This document shows, in pieces, positions 9,899 through 20,781 of a DNA stretch of 64,000 nt. Both the position numbers and the translations under genes were made by a program. Positions within the stretch are counted from its first letter, which is position 1. Each line of letters begins with the position of its first letter. Below the pieces are notes generated by a model. The model was not told the origin of the DNA. It saw nothing but the letters and a program-made list of their open reading frames with translations, and ran no database searches. Origin of the DNA: Phragmites australis (lineage: Eukaryota > Streptophyta > Magnoliopsida > Poales > Poaceae); contig NC_084941.1 of the NCBI RefSeq assembly GCF_958298935.1, forward strand, positions 15,598,001 to 15,662,000. The letters run 5' to 3'.

Positions 9899-11091
9899 CT
9901 TCTAGTCTTCTTCGGCATATGGGTCAACTATAACTCATTGTTGCAGAACTGCGAAATGTGCTTGCATGAATGAAATGGGGTCATTAGTGTGGAATGAATT
10001 TCATGTAGTCAACGTGGAAATCAATGACTTTCTCGGTTCCCCAGCACTCGGCCATGCAGCCTTCTGGCCAATTTTGGTTACGAATATATTTCTTCAGAAC
10101 TCACATGAACCTCTCAAAAAGGTACATTTGACGCAGAAACATGGGGCCAAGAATTCGTATCACTTTCACAATGTGAACAATGAGATGCACCATGATATCA
10201 AAAAACGATGGAGGGAACAACGCCTCAAGCTGGAATATAGTCTCGACCATGTCTTCCTGCTGCTTATCTAGCTAGGCCGGATCAATGGCCTTCTGTAATA
10301 TCACGTTGAAGAAGGACACAGCTTTATGATTGGGTTTTGGACCTTCGACGGCAGAATACCTCTAATTGCAATTGGAAGCATCTGTGTCATCATCACATGA
10401 AAATCATGAGACTTCATGCTAGTTAATTTCAAATCTTTCATGTTTACTAGCCTCTTTATGTTGGCGAAGTAACCCGATGGAACTTTTATTCCACACAAGC
10501 ACTTGCACATTGCAATTTTCTCCGCCTTGCTCACACTGTAGCCAGTGGGACTAAGATATTTGTTGCCTTCTTCCATATCTTCGAGATGTAGATCCTGTTT
10601 GAGTTTCAAACATTTTAGGTCCTTCCGTGCTTGGAGTGTATCCTTTGTTTTACCAGGTATGTCTAGTAACGTACCAATCAAGCTATCACACACATTCTTC
10701 TCAATGTGCAAGACATCAATTGCGTGTCGAACCACCAAATTCGGCCAATAAGCTAAGTCATAAAAAATAGATTTCTTTTTAAACATAGGAGCTCTAAGAT
10801 TAGATTTTGGAACGGGTGTACTCCCGCGTCCCTTTCTCAGGATAACACTAAGTCCCTTTACCATGTCATATACCTGTCTCCTAGTGCGATGCTTAAGAGC
10901 TGATCGAGTCTCAACTTTCCCATCAAAAGCTCTCCTGTTGCTGCGGTATGGGTGATTCTTGCGAAGAAATTTACGATGACCTAGATACACCATTTTTCGG
11001 CTATTCTTCAGCCACAAGCTCTTTATTTCATCGAAACAATGCACGCATGCACAATAGCCTTTGACAGTCTGGCCCGATAGGTTGCCAAGGG
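9899..11091 (-). pseudogene. Transposase_21 (tnp2) C-terminal part and DUF4218 of CACTA-1
   Basis: The frame from about 11091 to 10301 reads tnp2 core motifs (VRHAIDVLHIEKNVCDS, LLDIPGKTKD, then a HLEDMEEGNKYLSP stretch). DUF4218 follows (VPSGYFANIKRLVNMKDLKL, MKSHDFHVMMTQMLPIAIRG), and a second frame to 9900 carries FPPSFFDIMVHL and GPMFLRQMYLFERFM. Loss of frame occurs near 10310 and stops follow. tnp2 (PF02992) is the catalytic transposase of CACTA elements. The gene continues at 12378 after the inserted solo LTR. Confidence 0.85.
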
Positions 11092-11096
11092 CAGGC

Positions 11097-12372
11097 TGTC
11101 AGAGGATGAACTCCTCAAGCAGGGATCCAGAGGGACCCCCTTTGAGATTCGGTCGGGGGGATGATTCTGAATCTACCTCGTATGTGAATTAAATGCGAGT
11201 ATATAAGATGTAGGCGGGACGGACGATCGACTGCTAATGGGAGTAAATGCTCGAGAGATTTTTAGACAGGTTCGGGCCGCACGGAGCGTAATACCCTACT
11301 CCTGTGTGTATGCTATTATTGCTCTGGGAATACCTCTCTATGGATCTCTTGTGTTACAAGGATTTCTATCTAAGTCTAGAGCTTCGGTCTTGGAGAACAT
11401 CTGCTCGGCTTCGAGCTTTGTGAGTCCTGTGTTCGTTAGCTTGTCTACTTGTCTTCGTCTATCTTCAACCTCAACCTCTTCTTCTCCCGGGTGTCCACCC
11501 CCTTCTTATACTGTCGGGGAGGTTTGGCGTGCCTAGCAAGGAGGGCACGAGTCCCTATGAGCCATAAATGGAAAACAACCATCATGGGCTGCAGCTCGGC
11601 GTTACAGGGGTTGAAAAGTGCGTCCCCGGCCGGTCCTGTCACCCATTACACACGGCTTTAGCCGTTTGTAGGATGGGGGCCCACTGAGCAGCCGCCGAAC
11701 AACCCCGCATGCCCGCTCGGTCAGAGCGGGCCTGACACAGCAGGGGGGCAGGAGATAAGCCTCGAGCCCAACGACGATATCACCAAGCCGCACCGGATGA
11801 AGCGCGATGGGACCCGTCGCAATAAATTCCCCACGCCTGCCTGCCAGGTGGTGCTAGGGGCTGACAGCAGGCGTGGGGGGAGTGGTTGGAAGTGACAGGC
11901 CACGCTCCCTCTTAAATGCAGCATCGGGCCTCTCACCAGTTGACACCTCACCGCTGAGCCCTTGTCGGGTCCACTGGCAAGGGGCTTCTCAGGTCCTCGG
12001 AGAACTCGGGTACTCGGGGACAACTGTTCATGGCCCCGAGCTTCCTCTCCGAGAACTGTGTCTTCTCGGGTCCTCAGGGAACTCGGGTACTCGGGGACTA
12101 CTGTTCATGGCCCCGAGCGCCCTCTCCCGGAACTACCTTCTTGAGTCCTCGAGGACCACTATTCATGGCCCCGAGCGTCCTCTCCCGGAACTGCCTTCTC
12201 GGGTCCTCGGGGAACTGGGGTACTCAGGGACCACTGTTCATGGCCCCGAGCACCCCTCCCAGAATTGGGTCTTCTGGGACCTCGGGGAGATAGTCCCCAA
12301 GGGAAGGCACCACGTGGCATCTGCTGTCTTTGCCTCGGGACTTGGGGACCCCTGGTTCCCATATCACCGACA
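11097..12372. mobile_element. Solo LTR (1276 bp) inside tnp2, target duplication CAGGC
   Basis: The insert starts TGTCAG and ends CCGACA, and is flanked by CAGGC at 11092-11096 and 12373-12377. Removing it with one CAGGC restores the tnp2 reading QDWPALGNLSGQ across the join. It holds the TTTTTAGACAGGTTCGGGCC-type segment often seen in grass LTRs (about 11258) and GC-rich internal repeats (11990-12290). No internal retroelement sequence is present, so it is a solo LTR left by recombination. Confidence 0.93.
11990..12290. repeat. Tandem repeat of about 76 bp inside the solo LTR
   Basis: The core TGTTCATGGCCCCGAG (or TATTCATGG) lies at 12025, 12102, 12160 and 12235, giving steps of 77, 58 and 75 bp. 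Small ORFs across it are products of the repeat. Confidence 0.8.
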
Positions 12373-12377
12373 CAGGC

Positions 12378-13705
12378 CAATCCTGAATTGTTACGAACAG
12401 CATTGCGTGTAGGGTGAAGTTCTCTCGTTTGTATGCATCCCATACCTGCACACCATCGTTCCACAGTATTACAAGATCTTCTATTAATGATTTTAGGTAT
12501 ACATCAATATCGTTGCCAGGTTGCCTTCGCCCTGGTATCAGCACCGATATTATAATGTACTTCCACTTTATACACAACCAAGGAGGAAGGTTGTAGATAC
12601 ATAGAGTCATAGGCCAAGTGCTATGACTACTGCTCATGTTGCCGAATGGATTCATCCCATCCGTATTTAACCCAAATCTTATATTCCTCACATCTTCTGC
12701 AAAGGGCTCCTTGTATTTCCTATCGATGTTTCTCCACTACGTAGAATCAGCTGGATGTCTCAGCATTTCATCACCCTTGCGCTCCTCGGCGTGCCATCAC
12801 AATAGTTCGGCATGCCTTTTGTTCACGAACATATGCTCCAAACGAGGGACTATAGGAAAATACCACATCACCTTGGTGGGAGGCCTTTATTCTTTCCTTC
12901 AACATCGATATCATCACGGTCACGCTTGTACCGTGATGCGTCATAGACGAGACACGCTCCAAAGTCTGCATGCTCTCTGTGATATAACATGCAATCGTTT
13001 GGGCATGCATATATTTTCTGCACTTCCAACCCCAATAGGCGCACAACCTGCTTGGCCTGGTATGTGTTTTCTGGCAGCACATTTCCCTTTGGAAGCAATT
13101 TCTGCAAGAACAGTAACAACTCTGTGAAGCTTGTATCAACCACCCGTTGCTTGCCTTAAATTGTAGCAGTGAAAGTATGGTACGCAACTTTGTGTGCTCC
13201 CTCTCACAGCCCGGGAACAACAGTGTTTTAGAGTCCTCTACCATACGTTGGAACTTTTGAAACTCTCTTTCATTGGTGAAGTTCCCCTCCCCATCGTGCA
13301 ACATTTGCTCCAGATCATCAGTGTCGGCGTCGGCCAACATCTCCTCTAGATCATCATCGACCAACATATCTCCGGCACGGGGCATATCATTGTATTCGTC
13401 AGCCGGCATATCTGAGCACAAGTTTTCGTCTTCTCTGCCAATGTATTGCCCTTCCTGTACGATCTCAGCTTCACCGTGCTCAGTCCAATGAGTATAGCTA
13501 GGCATAAAGCCCTTGGCATCAAGTGGGATTGTATCTGCTGGGTGGTGAAAAATTATTTCTTGTTCTCGCAATCGACGCATAGATAACACATGTATTGAGA
13601 CTGTGTATTTAACTTGTGCGCCGTGGCTTGTACCAAGAAACAATCCACGCCGTTCTTGTACTCTATGCTCATACGGCTCGAATCGTACATCCATCTTCTA
13701 TCCAT
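12378..13705 (-). pseudogene. N-terminal half of CACTA-1 tnp2 gene
   Basis: The start is ATG at 13703-13705 (MDRRWMYDSSRMSIEYKNGV), the transposase-associated domain (PF13963), with a C-x2-C-x2-C-like cluster. At about 13545 the frame shifts and continues as DAKGFMPSYTHWTEHGE, followed by an acidic stretch. A one-base loss near 13155 (after FKASNGW) moves coding to the frame with DTSFTELLLFLQKLLPKG, and a further shift comes before 12691, where NIRFGLNTDGMNPFG begins. It ends at QDWP where the solo LTR entered. At least three frameshifts show it is dead. Upstream of the ATG an intron-like A/T-rich segment begins. Confidence 0.85.
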
Positions 13706-14850
13706 CTACAATTATATCATTATTGTAAATCCAAATTCATAACATCTAGAAAATTTGCAATCACTAACAAATAAATTACCTCGTCATCTCCTACCGCCAA
13801 TTGGCACGGGTTAGAGGAGCCATCTTTTGTATGCTTTTGCGTACGCTTCCAATGAGTATTTGTTGGTGCCAGCCCTAAAAATTTATATATTGGAGCTTGC
13901 TAATTAAAACGCTCATACATAAAGTTTATATATTGGAGCTTGCTAATTAAATAAAATATAAAACATATAATTGGATTATGCTACATACCTAAATATTATG
14001 GAGAAATTTTCTAATTTGTTAAAAATCAAAATATATACATTGATACCTAAAGTTTTCATATAGGAGCATGCTAATTAATTAGAATATAAAAATATAATTG
14101 GAGCTTGCAACATTCCTAAATATCATAGCTAATTTTTCTAATTCATTATAATAAAAAATAAATATGCTCGTACCTAAAGTTTCTATATAGGAGCTTGCTA
14201 AATTAATTAAAAAATAAATATGCTCAAACCTATAGCTAATATAAATCAATAATAAAGACACTTTCCACCATAAGCTACTAATTGAAGCTTCCGTATAATA
14301 AATAAGATATAATTGCATCTACATTGTCTTAAAACATCATGGCCGTAAGTGCATCTCTATCTTTTCAAAATCTAGAGCAATTTAGCAAATAAAATTTAAC
14401 TAAAAATGGATTGGAGATAAAGTTACATACCTTGGAGTACCTAGGGCATGAGGATTCCTCAAAATTTTGAAGTCACTAAGAACTTGTTGACTAAACATGG
14501 CCACCACTGAGCAAACAGAGCTCCTCTCTATTGTGTGCTCGGGCTTGAAGAAGGAGAGAGCGACTTTTATATAGTCGAGACATCACTGCCAGCTCATATA
14601 ACAAGAAGGCAGTGACGTCCTGCTGTCATTGCCGATCGATGGATTAAACCTCCAGTGAAGATGGAGCAGGGCATCACTGCCGACTCAAACTAACAGCCGA
14701 TAGTGATGCCCTTATCACTGTCAGTTCGTAAGCCACGATGACTGTATATTTCCCGCACGGCTTATGAATCGATAGTGATTCCCCATGACTGTCGGCCTAT
14801 TAGAAACCGACAATGATGGGTCAGTATATATAAGGGTTTATGTAGTAGTG
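13706..14850 (-). repeat. CACTA-1 5' region: A/T-rich repeats and subterminal repeats
   Basis: From 13870 to 14230 a segment with TATAGGAGCTTGCTAATTAA recurs (about 13880, 13930, 14060, 14190). From 14560 to 14850 motifs of the ATCACTGCC(G/A)-type occur in both orientations, ending in the CACTACTACA terminus. Such subterminal motifs are the binding sites of TNPA-type proteins in En/Spm. No coding sequence is seen. Confidence 0.7.
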
Positions 14851-15345
14851 ATTCTGATGTGATCGTTTTAGCGGTTCGACATTGGCGGGCCCACCCTATC
14901 GTCATACAAGCGTACACACCAGACTTGTACCCCACAGTATGGCACCTGACGCAGCAGACAGTCCGACGATGGGTTTGCTTTGGTGCTGGCACGATGTAAC
15001 TATATACAGCTAAATGGTTTCCAATATAGTATTGATGATATTAATTAATTACGCTTACACGCTATTTCTGCAGGCACGGTGGACTACTGGTACGGCACAC
15101 AGCGTGTACCCCCACTTCTTTATGTGCCCACATGCTTGTATGTAAATTTTTTTGGAAGCATGTAAATTTTGCCAAGTACTTTCAACGTCTGGGTCTAATT
15201 TCAAGCATTAATTAAATAGTTTAATTAACATCTAAATAGACAGGCTCCAAATCCTTATAATTTAGTTTAAAATTGAAGTGAATCTCCAACATTTCCAGAG
15301 CAATCCGGTTTTGCAAACATGCCCTAAGATGCAAATATACAAGTA
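14851..15345. other. Flanking DNA without a recognised gene
   Basis: The 3-bp flank of CACTA-1 is ATT. The segment is non-repetitive within this window; minus-strand frames (for example 14762-14992) show no domain. Confidence 0.5.
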
Positions 15346-15471
15346 GTCATCCAAACACAAAGCTCACCAGGAGCAGACGAGCCCTTACAAATAGAACGAG
15401 ATCACCGTGAATATTTAGCAAATTCCTTAGCACATGGCTCAACCTTCTGCAATGCTCAGCAGCGCAGGCCT

Positions 15472-15801
15472 TCACTGCCCGTAGGGCCGTGCGAGGCCGA
15501 ACCGCTCGCCGAGCATCATAGCGGCCACGCCGAAGTCTTGTTCTGGACCCGACGGACGGTGGTCCTCTGTGGTCGGATCGGACAGGTCGGGCGGCGCCGC
15601 CTGAAAATGATAGCAAGTTAGTAAATTAAAAATAGACGGATCCTCGGTATGTAACTCTGCATTAATACTGTCATGATGAATGTTGAGTTGTTTCAGATTC
15701 TTATTTTTCTGTCGGTAATGGTGACTGATTCTACCATGGAGATCTTTTTGCTTGGGACCTCTAGCTACGCCTCTCTGCACTTCAGTAGTGAAATAGGCCA
15801 T
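15472..15801 (-). CDS. Possible terminal exon of an unrecognised gene
   Basis: On the minus strand a splice acceptor (TATCATTTTCAG) ends at about 15603 and is followed by an open frame APPDLSDPTTEDHRPSG...GVAAMMLGERFGLARPYGQ and a stop at 15472. The base composition is G/C-rich here (15470-15605) and A/T-rich on both sides, as in grass exons. Upstream exons are not identified; the frame continues without a stop to 15801 through the supposed intron. I do not recognise the protein. It may be an exon fragment carried by a transposon or the end of a decayed host gene. Confidence 0.3.
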   Translation of the reverse strand: MAYFTTEVQRGVARGPKQKDLHGRISHHYRQKNKNLKQLNIHHDSINAELHTEDPSIFNLLTCYHFQAAPPDLSDPTTEDHRPSGPEQDFGVAAMMLGERFGLARPYGQ

Positions 15802-16109
15802 AAGAGAAAAAAGTTCTTAATATTCGAGTTTTCTAAGTTTCTCTAATGTGATCTTTATTTTATTATTTGATATTTACATTTTCACAACTTCCGCCTCCGC
15901 TCTTCCATTTTTTTTTCCTTAGCAGTGACAATCTATTGTACCGGAGTTATGATTTAGCATGCTTTTCAAGTCTCACGAGTGAATCACTAACAAACCTATG
16001 TTGTTTGCTATGCTATGCAAACTCCTATGTTTGCTCCATCTCCAATTTGTGTCGGCGATGAAGAATAGCGTGTCTACCTACTCGAAAAAGACGTTTGGCT
16101 TTCGCTATC

Positions 16110-17537
16110 CACTACGTAAGAAACTAGCAAAGTAGACATCACATTACTGATAGCCGCTCAACACGCGTCAGTAATGTCATATTAGTGACAGATCCAATAA
16201 GGATGTGTTACTAATGTCTCACTCATTAGTGATAAGTCGTAACATAACACGTTATTGATGATAATAGTGATAGGTCATGTTCTGACTCATGACTAAAGAC
16301 TAGGTCATCAGAGATTGGTCATCCTAGATCAGTTATTAATGATGGGTCAAGTTGTAGCCCAACACTAATGATAAGACCATCAATGATGGATCGTCCTAGG
16401 CTAGTCATTAGTGACGGATCAAGTTGTAACCTATCACTAATGATAAGATCATTAGTGACGGGTTATTCAGGCCAGTCATTAGTGATGTGTCACAACTTGA
16501 CCCATCACTAATGATCCACTCATTAGTGATGGGTCGTCCTATGCCAGTCATTAGTGACGGGTCAACTTTTAATCCATTACTAATGACAGTATTTGCAAAT
16601 ATTTTTATTTTTATTTTATTTTTCTCTTATTTTTCTCATCTTAGCTGCATTAGAATATGAACCATTATACATTTGCGGTCAAGTTTGATGTAAGGTGTGA
16701 CAGCTAAGGACACAAACGCGTATTCCAAAAATGATGCAGAAGCTTCCGAGAGCGAGAACTCAATCTTCTAAGCCAGTTTTGGCCTCGAAAAATTCTCTAA
16801 ACACAAAGAAGTGGGGGAGAAATGGTTGTAACTTTTTTTTAGATGTCCATAGAGTCAAAATGGTCGATATCAGAGTTCGTATGCAAAAGTTATGCCTATT
16901 TTACCGAATGCACTACGGGTCACCTATCAAATTATAACCCTCGACGAAATTTAGAAAAATTAGTCATTAGTGATAGGTCATGGTTATGATGTATCACTAC
17001 TGACCTTCGGCAAACAAGGTTAAAAGGATAAAATATTCGGTTTCTATCACAACTATGTGATAGTAGAGGTGATAAGGTGGCTACACACATGCGAAGGAGG
17101 TCACGGGTTGGATTCTCATAGTACGCAAACTTAAAAACAATATGAAAAAAGTGTAGTTTGTGAGGCATATGAGATGTGCCTGTGTTAGGATGGCTCGAGT
17201 GAAAAAATATATTATATTTGACCTTTTCCATATTAAAAAATATGAAAAATGTTCATCGATTATTAGTGACGGGTCAAATTACAATCCGTCACTAATGTTC
17301 AATCAATAGTGACGGGTTACGGTTACGATCCGTCACTAATGACTAAACAATAGTGACAGGTCACAGTTATGATTATGACTCGTCACTAATAACCCATCAC
17401 TAATGAGGTCACAATAGTAATGGATCATCACCTATAACTAATGATCTTTCATTAATGACGCGATAAGAGTGATGAGTATGGGATCCATCACTAATACAGA
17501 TTATCATCCGTCACTAATAATTTTTTTTTTCAAAGTG
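16110..17537. mobile_element. Non-autonomous CACTA element, target duplication ATC
   Basis: It begins CACTACGTAAGAAACT at 16110 and ends (minus strand) CACTTTGAAAAAA at 17537. ATC flanks both sides (16107-16109 and 17538-17540), the 3-bp duplication expected for CACTA. More than ten copies of an ATTAGTGACGGGTCA-type motif in both orientations fill 16150-16590 and 16960-17520. The centre (16600-16950) is unique and non-coding. The terminal match is short (CACT), so the right end is less certain than the left. Confidence 0.65.
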
Positions 17538-17693
17538 ATCTCTCCCCTTCTACGAAGGTCTCCCCTATTTAATCAGCAAGAAAGCAGTACTTTGATTGAG
17601 TTATACCAATCCTCCTTATCTAAACATGAGATCTTCTTGTCACACGTATGGAACATATGTAAAGAACTTTTTAACTTAGAAACTTAATCATTG

Positions 17694-18299
17694 TGTTAGG
17701 GATGAGTAGGCTATGCTAACAAAAAATTTAACTTTTTTTACCACGTTCAACTAAGAAACCATACGAGTCTGGAATCATAGATTGTTAACATAATATGCAC
17801 AATGTGGCAAAAGAAGAGTTGGAGTATACCTATCTAACGTTGTGCATGTCAATGCAGAAGAGGCAGCTCTCCAACTAGCTCCGAGCAGCTCCGCGACCAC
17901 GAAGCGGAAGTAGTCGATCACATCGACCACCTTATGGACCACGAAGAGGATATAGTCAATCTTGTCGTAGTGTCCTTATCGCCGATCAGCACCGTAGTAA
18001 TGACAACAGCGCCTCCACAGTATCCACACATACAAAGATAAAACACCGTGCGCTGGTGTGCTAGCACCACGCCCTGCTAGGGATTGTAGGGAGTTCAGGA
18101 AGACGTGGCGGCTAGGGTTTTGATGGTCAAATTTATGCGCCCATGACCCCTGTCTCCTCTTATATATAGCACGATAATGGGTTTTTAATCACATTAAAGC
18201 CCATCATAACTCTAAACCATAATAGACCTTTAATCATATTAAATCCCACTTGCAGATTCAATCTAGATATATGATTGCCTCTAGGGCATATCACCAACA
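17694..18299 (-). mobile_element. Copia-type solo LTR (606 bp), target duplication CATTG
   Basis: The plus strand starts TGTTAGGG and ends CACCAACA. CATTG lies on both sides (17689-17693 and 18300-18304). On the minus strand the LTR begins TGTTGGTGATATGCCCTAGAGGCAAT, close to the well-known start of grass Copia LTRs of the Angela kind. No internal region is present. Confidence 0.88.
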
Positions 18300-19259
18300 C
18301 ATTGGAGGGACAAAAGGAAAATTCCACTAGTTTTTGCACACGAATTTCTAAAATTTTCCAAGATTATTGAATAGCTTCACCAATAGAATAGGTTTAAAAC
18401 CTATTTTCTTAATCAATCGATCAATATAGGTTATTATTTTCTGTGCATTGTATGCTGAGTTTTGTTAGGAGCCAGGTAAATGCATTAGAGTTCTTTTTCC
18501 TTTTCTTTCTCTTTGGCGTTTTGAGTGAAAAAGATTTTAAAAAGGTTTTTACAAAACTCAGTAGTGAAATAAGTTAAGGATCTTAATGGTTGGAATTCAA
18601 AATCTTTGAATTCATCATCTATTCAATCATTGATCATACCTGATCCTTCTCCAAACTCAATTCAAATTCAAACCCTATTCAAATTTCTCTGTAAAAGTTT
18701 CTTGTCTAAACCCTAGATATATCTAAAGTGTCTTTGGGCTCAATCTTACTCAAGTCCAAATCCTTAGCCAAGTCTTCTAGATGGCCCAACAAAGGATCCA
18801 CGAAATCTGTAAATTTTCGCGGAGTCTTAGACAGCCGCATCTTTCTATGACGTTTCGGAGTTCAAAACTGCCTCAAATGCAAATCTTGACAATACCAAAG
18901 TTGTAGGTCTTGTTGAGAGCTTTGATTTGAACCTATGTAAGTCCCCTTTTGGATAATGGAGCTGGGAGTTATGGCCCCGGAAATCAGTGTTGCGCAGAGA
19001 AGTCCGAGTTCAAACAGTTTATCTTGTGGCGTATTTTTGGAAATCAAGATGGCATTTTCAGAAGTTCCAATGACTACGAAAGTTGTATATCTTTTCAAGT
19101 ACTACAATTTAGAATCAAGAAACGTCTAATTTGAAGTCCGAAAAACAGAGATATCATCCTCGGAATACAAAGCTGCGAAAAAGGAAATCGTAACCGACTC
19201 GAACTCGAATCCGAATCGTGTTCGGTTTGGACTCCACCTCAACCAGCCGTCCCTAGCCC

Positions 19260-19268
19260 TATATATAT
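19260..19268 (+). promoter_or_regulatory. TATA box in long LTR copy 1
   Basis: TATATATAT in the context AGCCC-TATATATATGAGTTGCA, conserved as TATAAATAT at 59189-59197 in copy 2, about 120-170 bp before the first splice donor. Confidence 0.55.
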
Positions 19269-20781
19269 GAGTTGCACGCCCTTTCCTACCCCTATTACAT
19301 GCCCCCAAGCTCTAGAAGTCGCTGCTGCTCTGCCTGTTCATCGCCGGAGCGCCGCCGTTCACCGAAGCCGCCGCCGCCGCCGCCCGTGATGCGCTACGTC
19401 GTCTTCTCCGCGAATCTTTCTTCCTCGACCACCAAAGCAAGGTGAGGACCTCTTCTTCTCCTCCCTTACTACTGTTTTAGCATCATACTAAGTCCCTATC
19501 CAAACCTTAGCCCCGGCCAAAGCCCGATCTACGCCGCCATGGTCGTCGCCGTCGCGGACAACCGCGAGACAGACGCGCTGTAGCTGATTGGCATCGACGT
19601 TCCCGACCGACCAGTGGTCAAATCACCAAGACCTTTCACCGGTGCATGTACCATGATGTTCCCCATGCCCTCACCAACCGGCTCGGCCAGTAGAGTAGCC
19701 AAACTATCGAAATCAAGGTCGACATACCCGCTGTCTGGTTTCTGGACGTGTTCTGCACGCGCACCGGATTTGCATTCGCGTTCCCCGTCAATCCGAAAGC
19801 CATATGGATGCACCAACTATGTCACGGCATGTCCCATGGAGTCTTCTACGTTACCCTAAGAGCCCATCCCCGTTTGTGCAGCGACACGACCAGGACGCCA
19901 TTACCAACCACAGCACATCGCAGCCATCACCCGTCTCATCTCCCTTGATCGTTCTTCCTCTCAGTGGATGATCTACCCAAAACCCATGCCATAGCATTGT
20001 GTTCCCAGGATATATGAACATCTCTATTCAAATGGTTCCTCAAATTTCATAGCAAATCTCCTGGAACACGAGCGTCTTCGATCCTACATCTGTTCGCGGT
20101 CACCACAAAACCTAGAAGAAGTCATTGCTGTTTTGCCACTACCTCGGATGACCCCTTCCAAAACCAACCATACCGTTGAGTTAGTCTTTCCGCATTCTAC
20201 GTCATGCTTGCCTCGTTTAACTGAAACACCACTGAAGCCGACATCGATGTTTGTGACCACATGCCCGATCGCCATCTCCGACGAAACCCGAACCACCCCC
20301 ACTACATAGAGTCACCAGTAGTATCCTTAACCTAGAAGCGCAAACTTTAGCTTTTTTTGATCCATCATAGGTGGTTGATACTAGATCTCAGCATATCCCT
20401 TCTTTAATCCAAGATGTTACTTGCATAGCATGCCAAGTCAATGCCACATCATTCTCCTTGGCCTAGTCAACGAAGTCTAGTCTGCCCTACACTTCTTTAA
20501 TCTTGCATAATAATGTTGTCAAGCCTGAAATAGTGATTGTGCAATAAAGCCTTTCCCATAGGAAGATAGTTCCGGAAAATCAGCATTTTCTTTTTAGTCT
20601 AATCCATCTCCCGAAAGCTATTCTCTTTTCATCTTAACTCCGATTTAGGCGATTCTTGTGTCTAAATATCTCTAAAATCATCCCTATCCAACCATAGTGT
20701 TTTTAAAGTATTTTAATGATGTTTGATATGTTGTTCTTAGTGTTTTCCTTTGTGTTGTTTATCGGTAGTTCTCGCGATTAG

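Larger units (their letters stand above)
7046..14850 (-). mobile_element. CACTA-1 (En/Spm) transposon, left end missing
   Basis: The right terminus (14831-14850) reads CACTACTACATAAACCC on the minus strand, the typical CACTA end. Inside it (about 14560-14830) are copies of an ATCACTGCCGACTC-like subterminal motif in both orientations. Going left on the minus strand come a tnp2-type gene, a small RNase H1-like hybrid-binding ORF and a Transposase_24 gene. The left part is cut by the retrotransposon at 1-7045. The base motif and gene sequences match CACTA-3 (43407-51000), so both belong to one family. All genes are disrupted. Confidence 0.85.

Noticed and set aside
16150..17520. CRISPR-like array from spaced repeats
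   Set aside because: Repeats are in both orientations with irregular spacing, typical of CACTA subterminal motifs in a plant genome.
19529..20302. ORFs in the middle of the long LTR
   Set aside because: Not kept in copy 2 with the same frame; frameshifts between copies.
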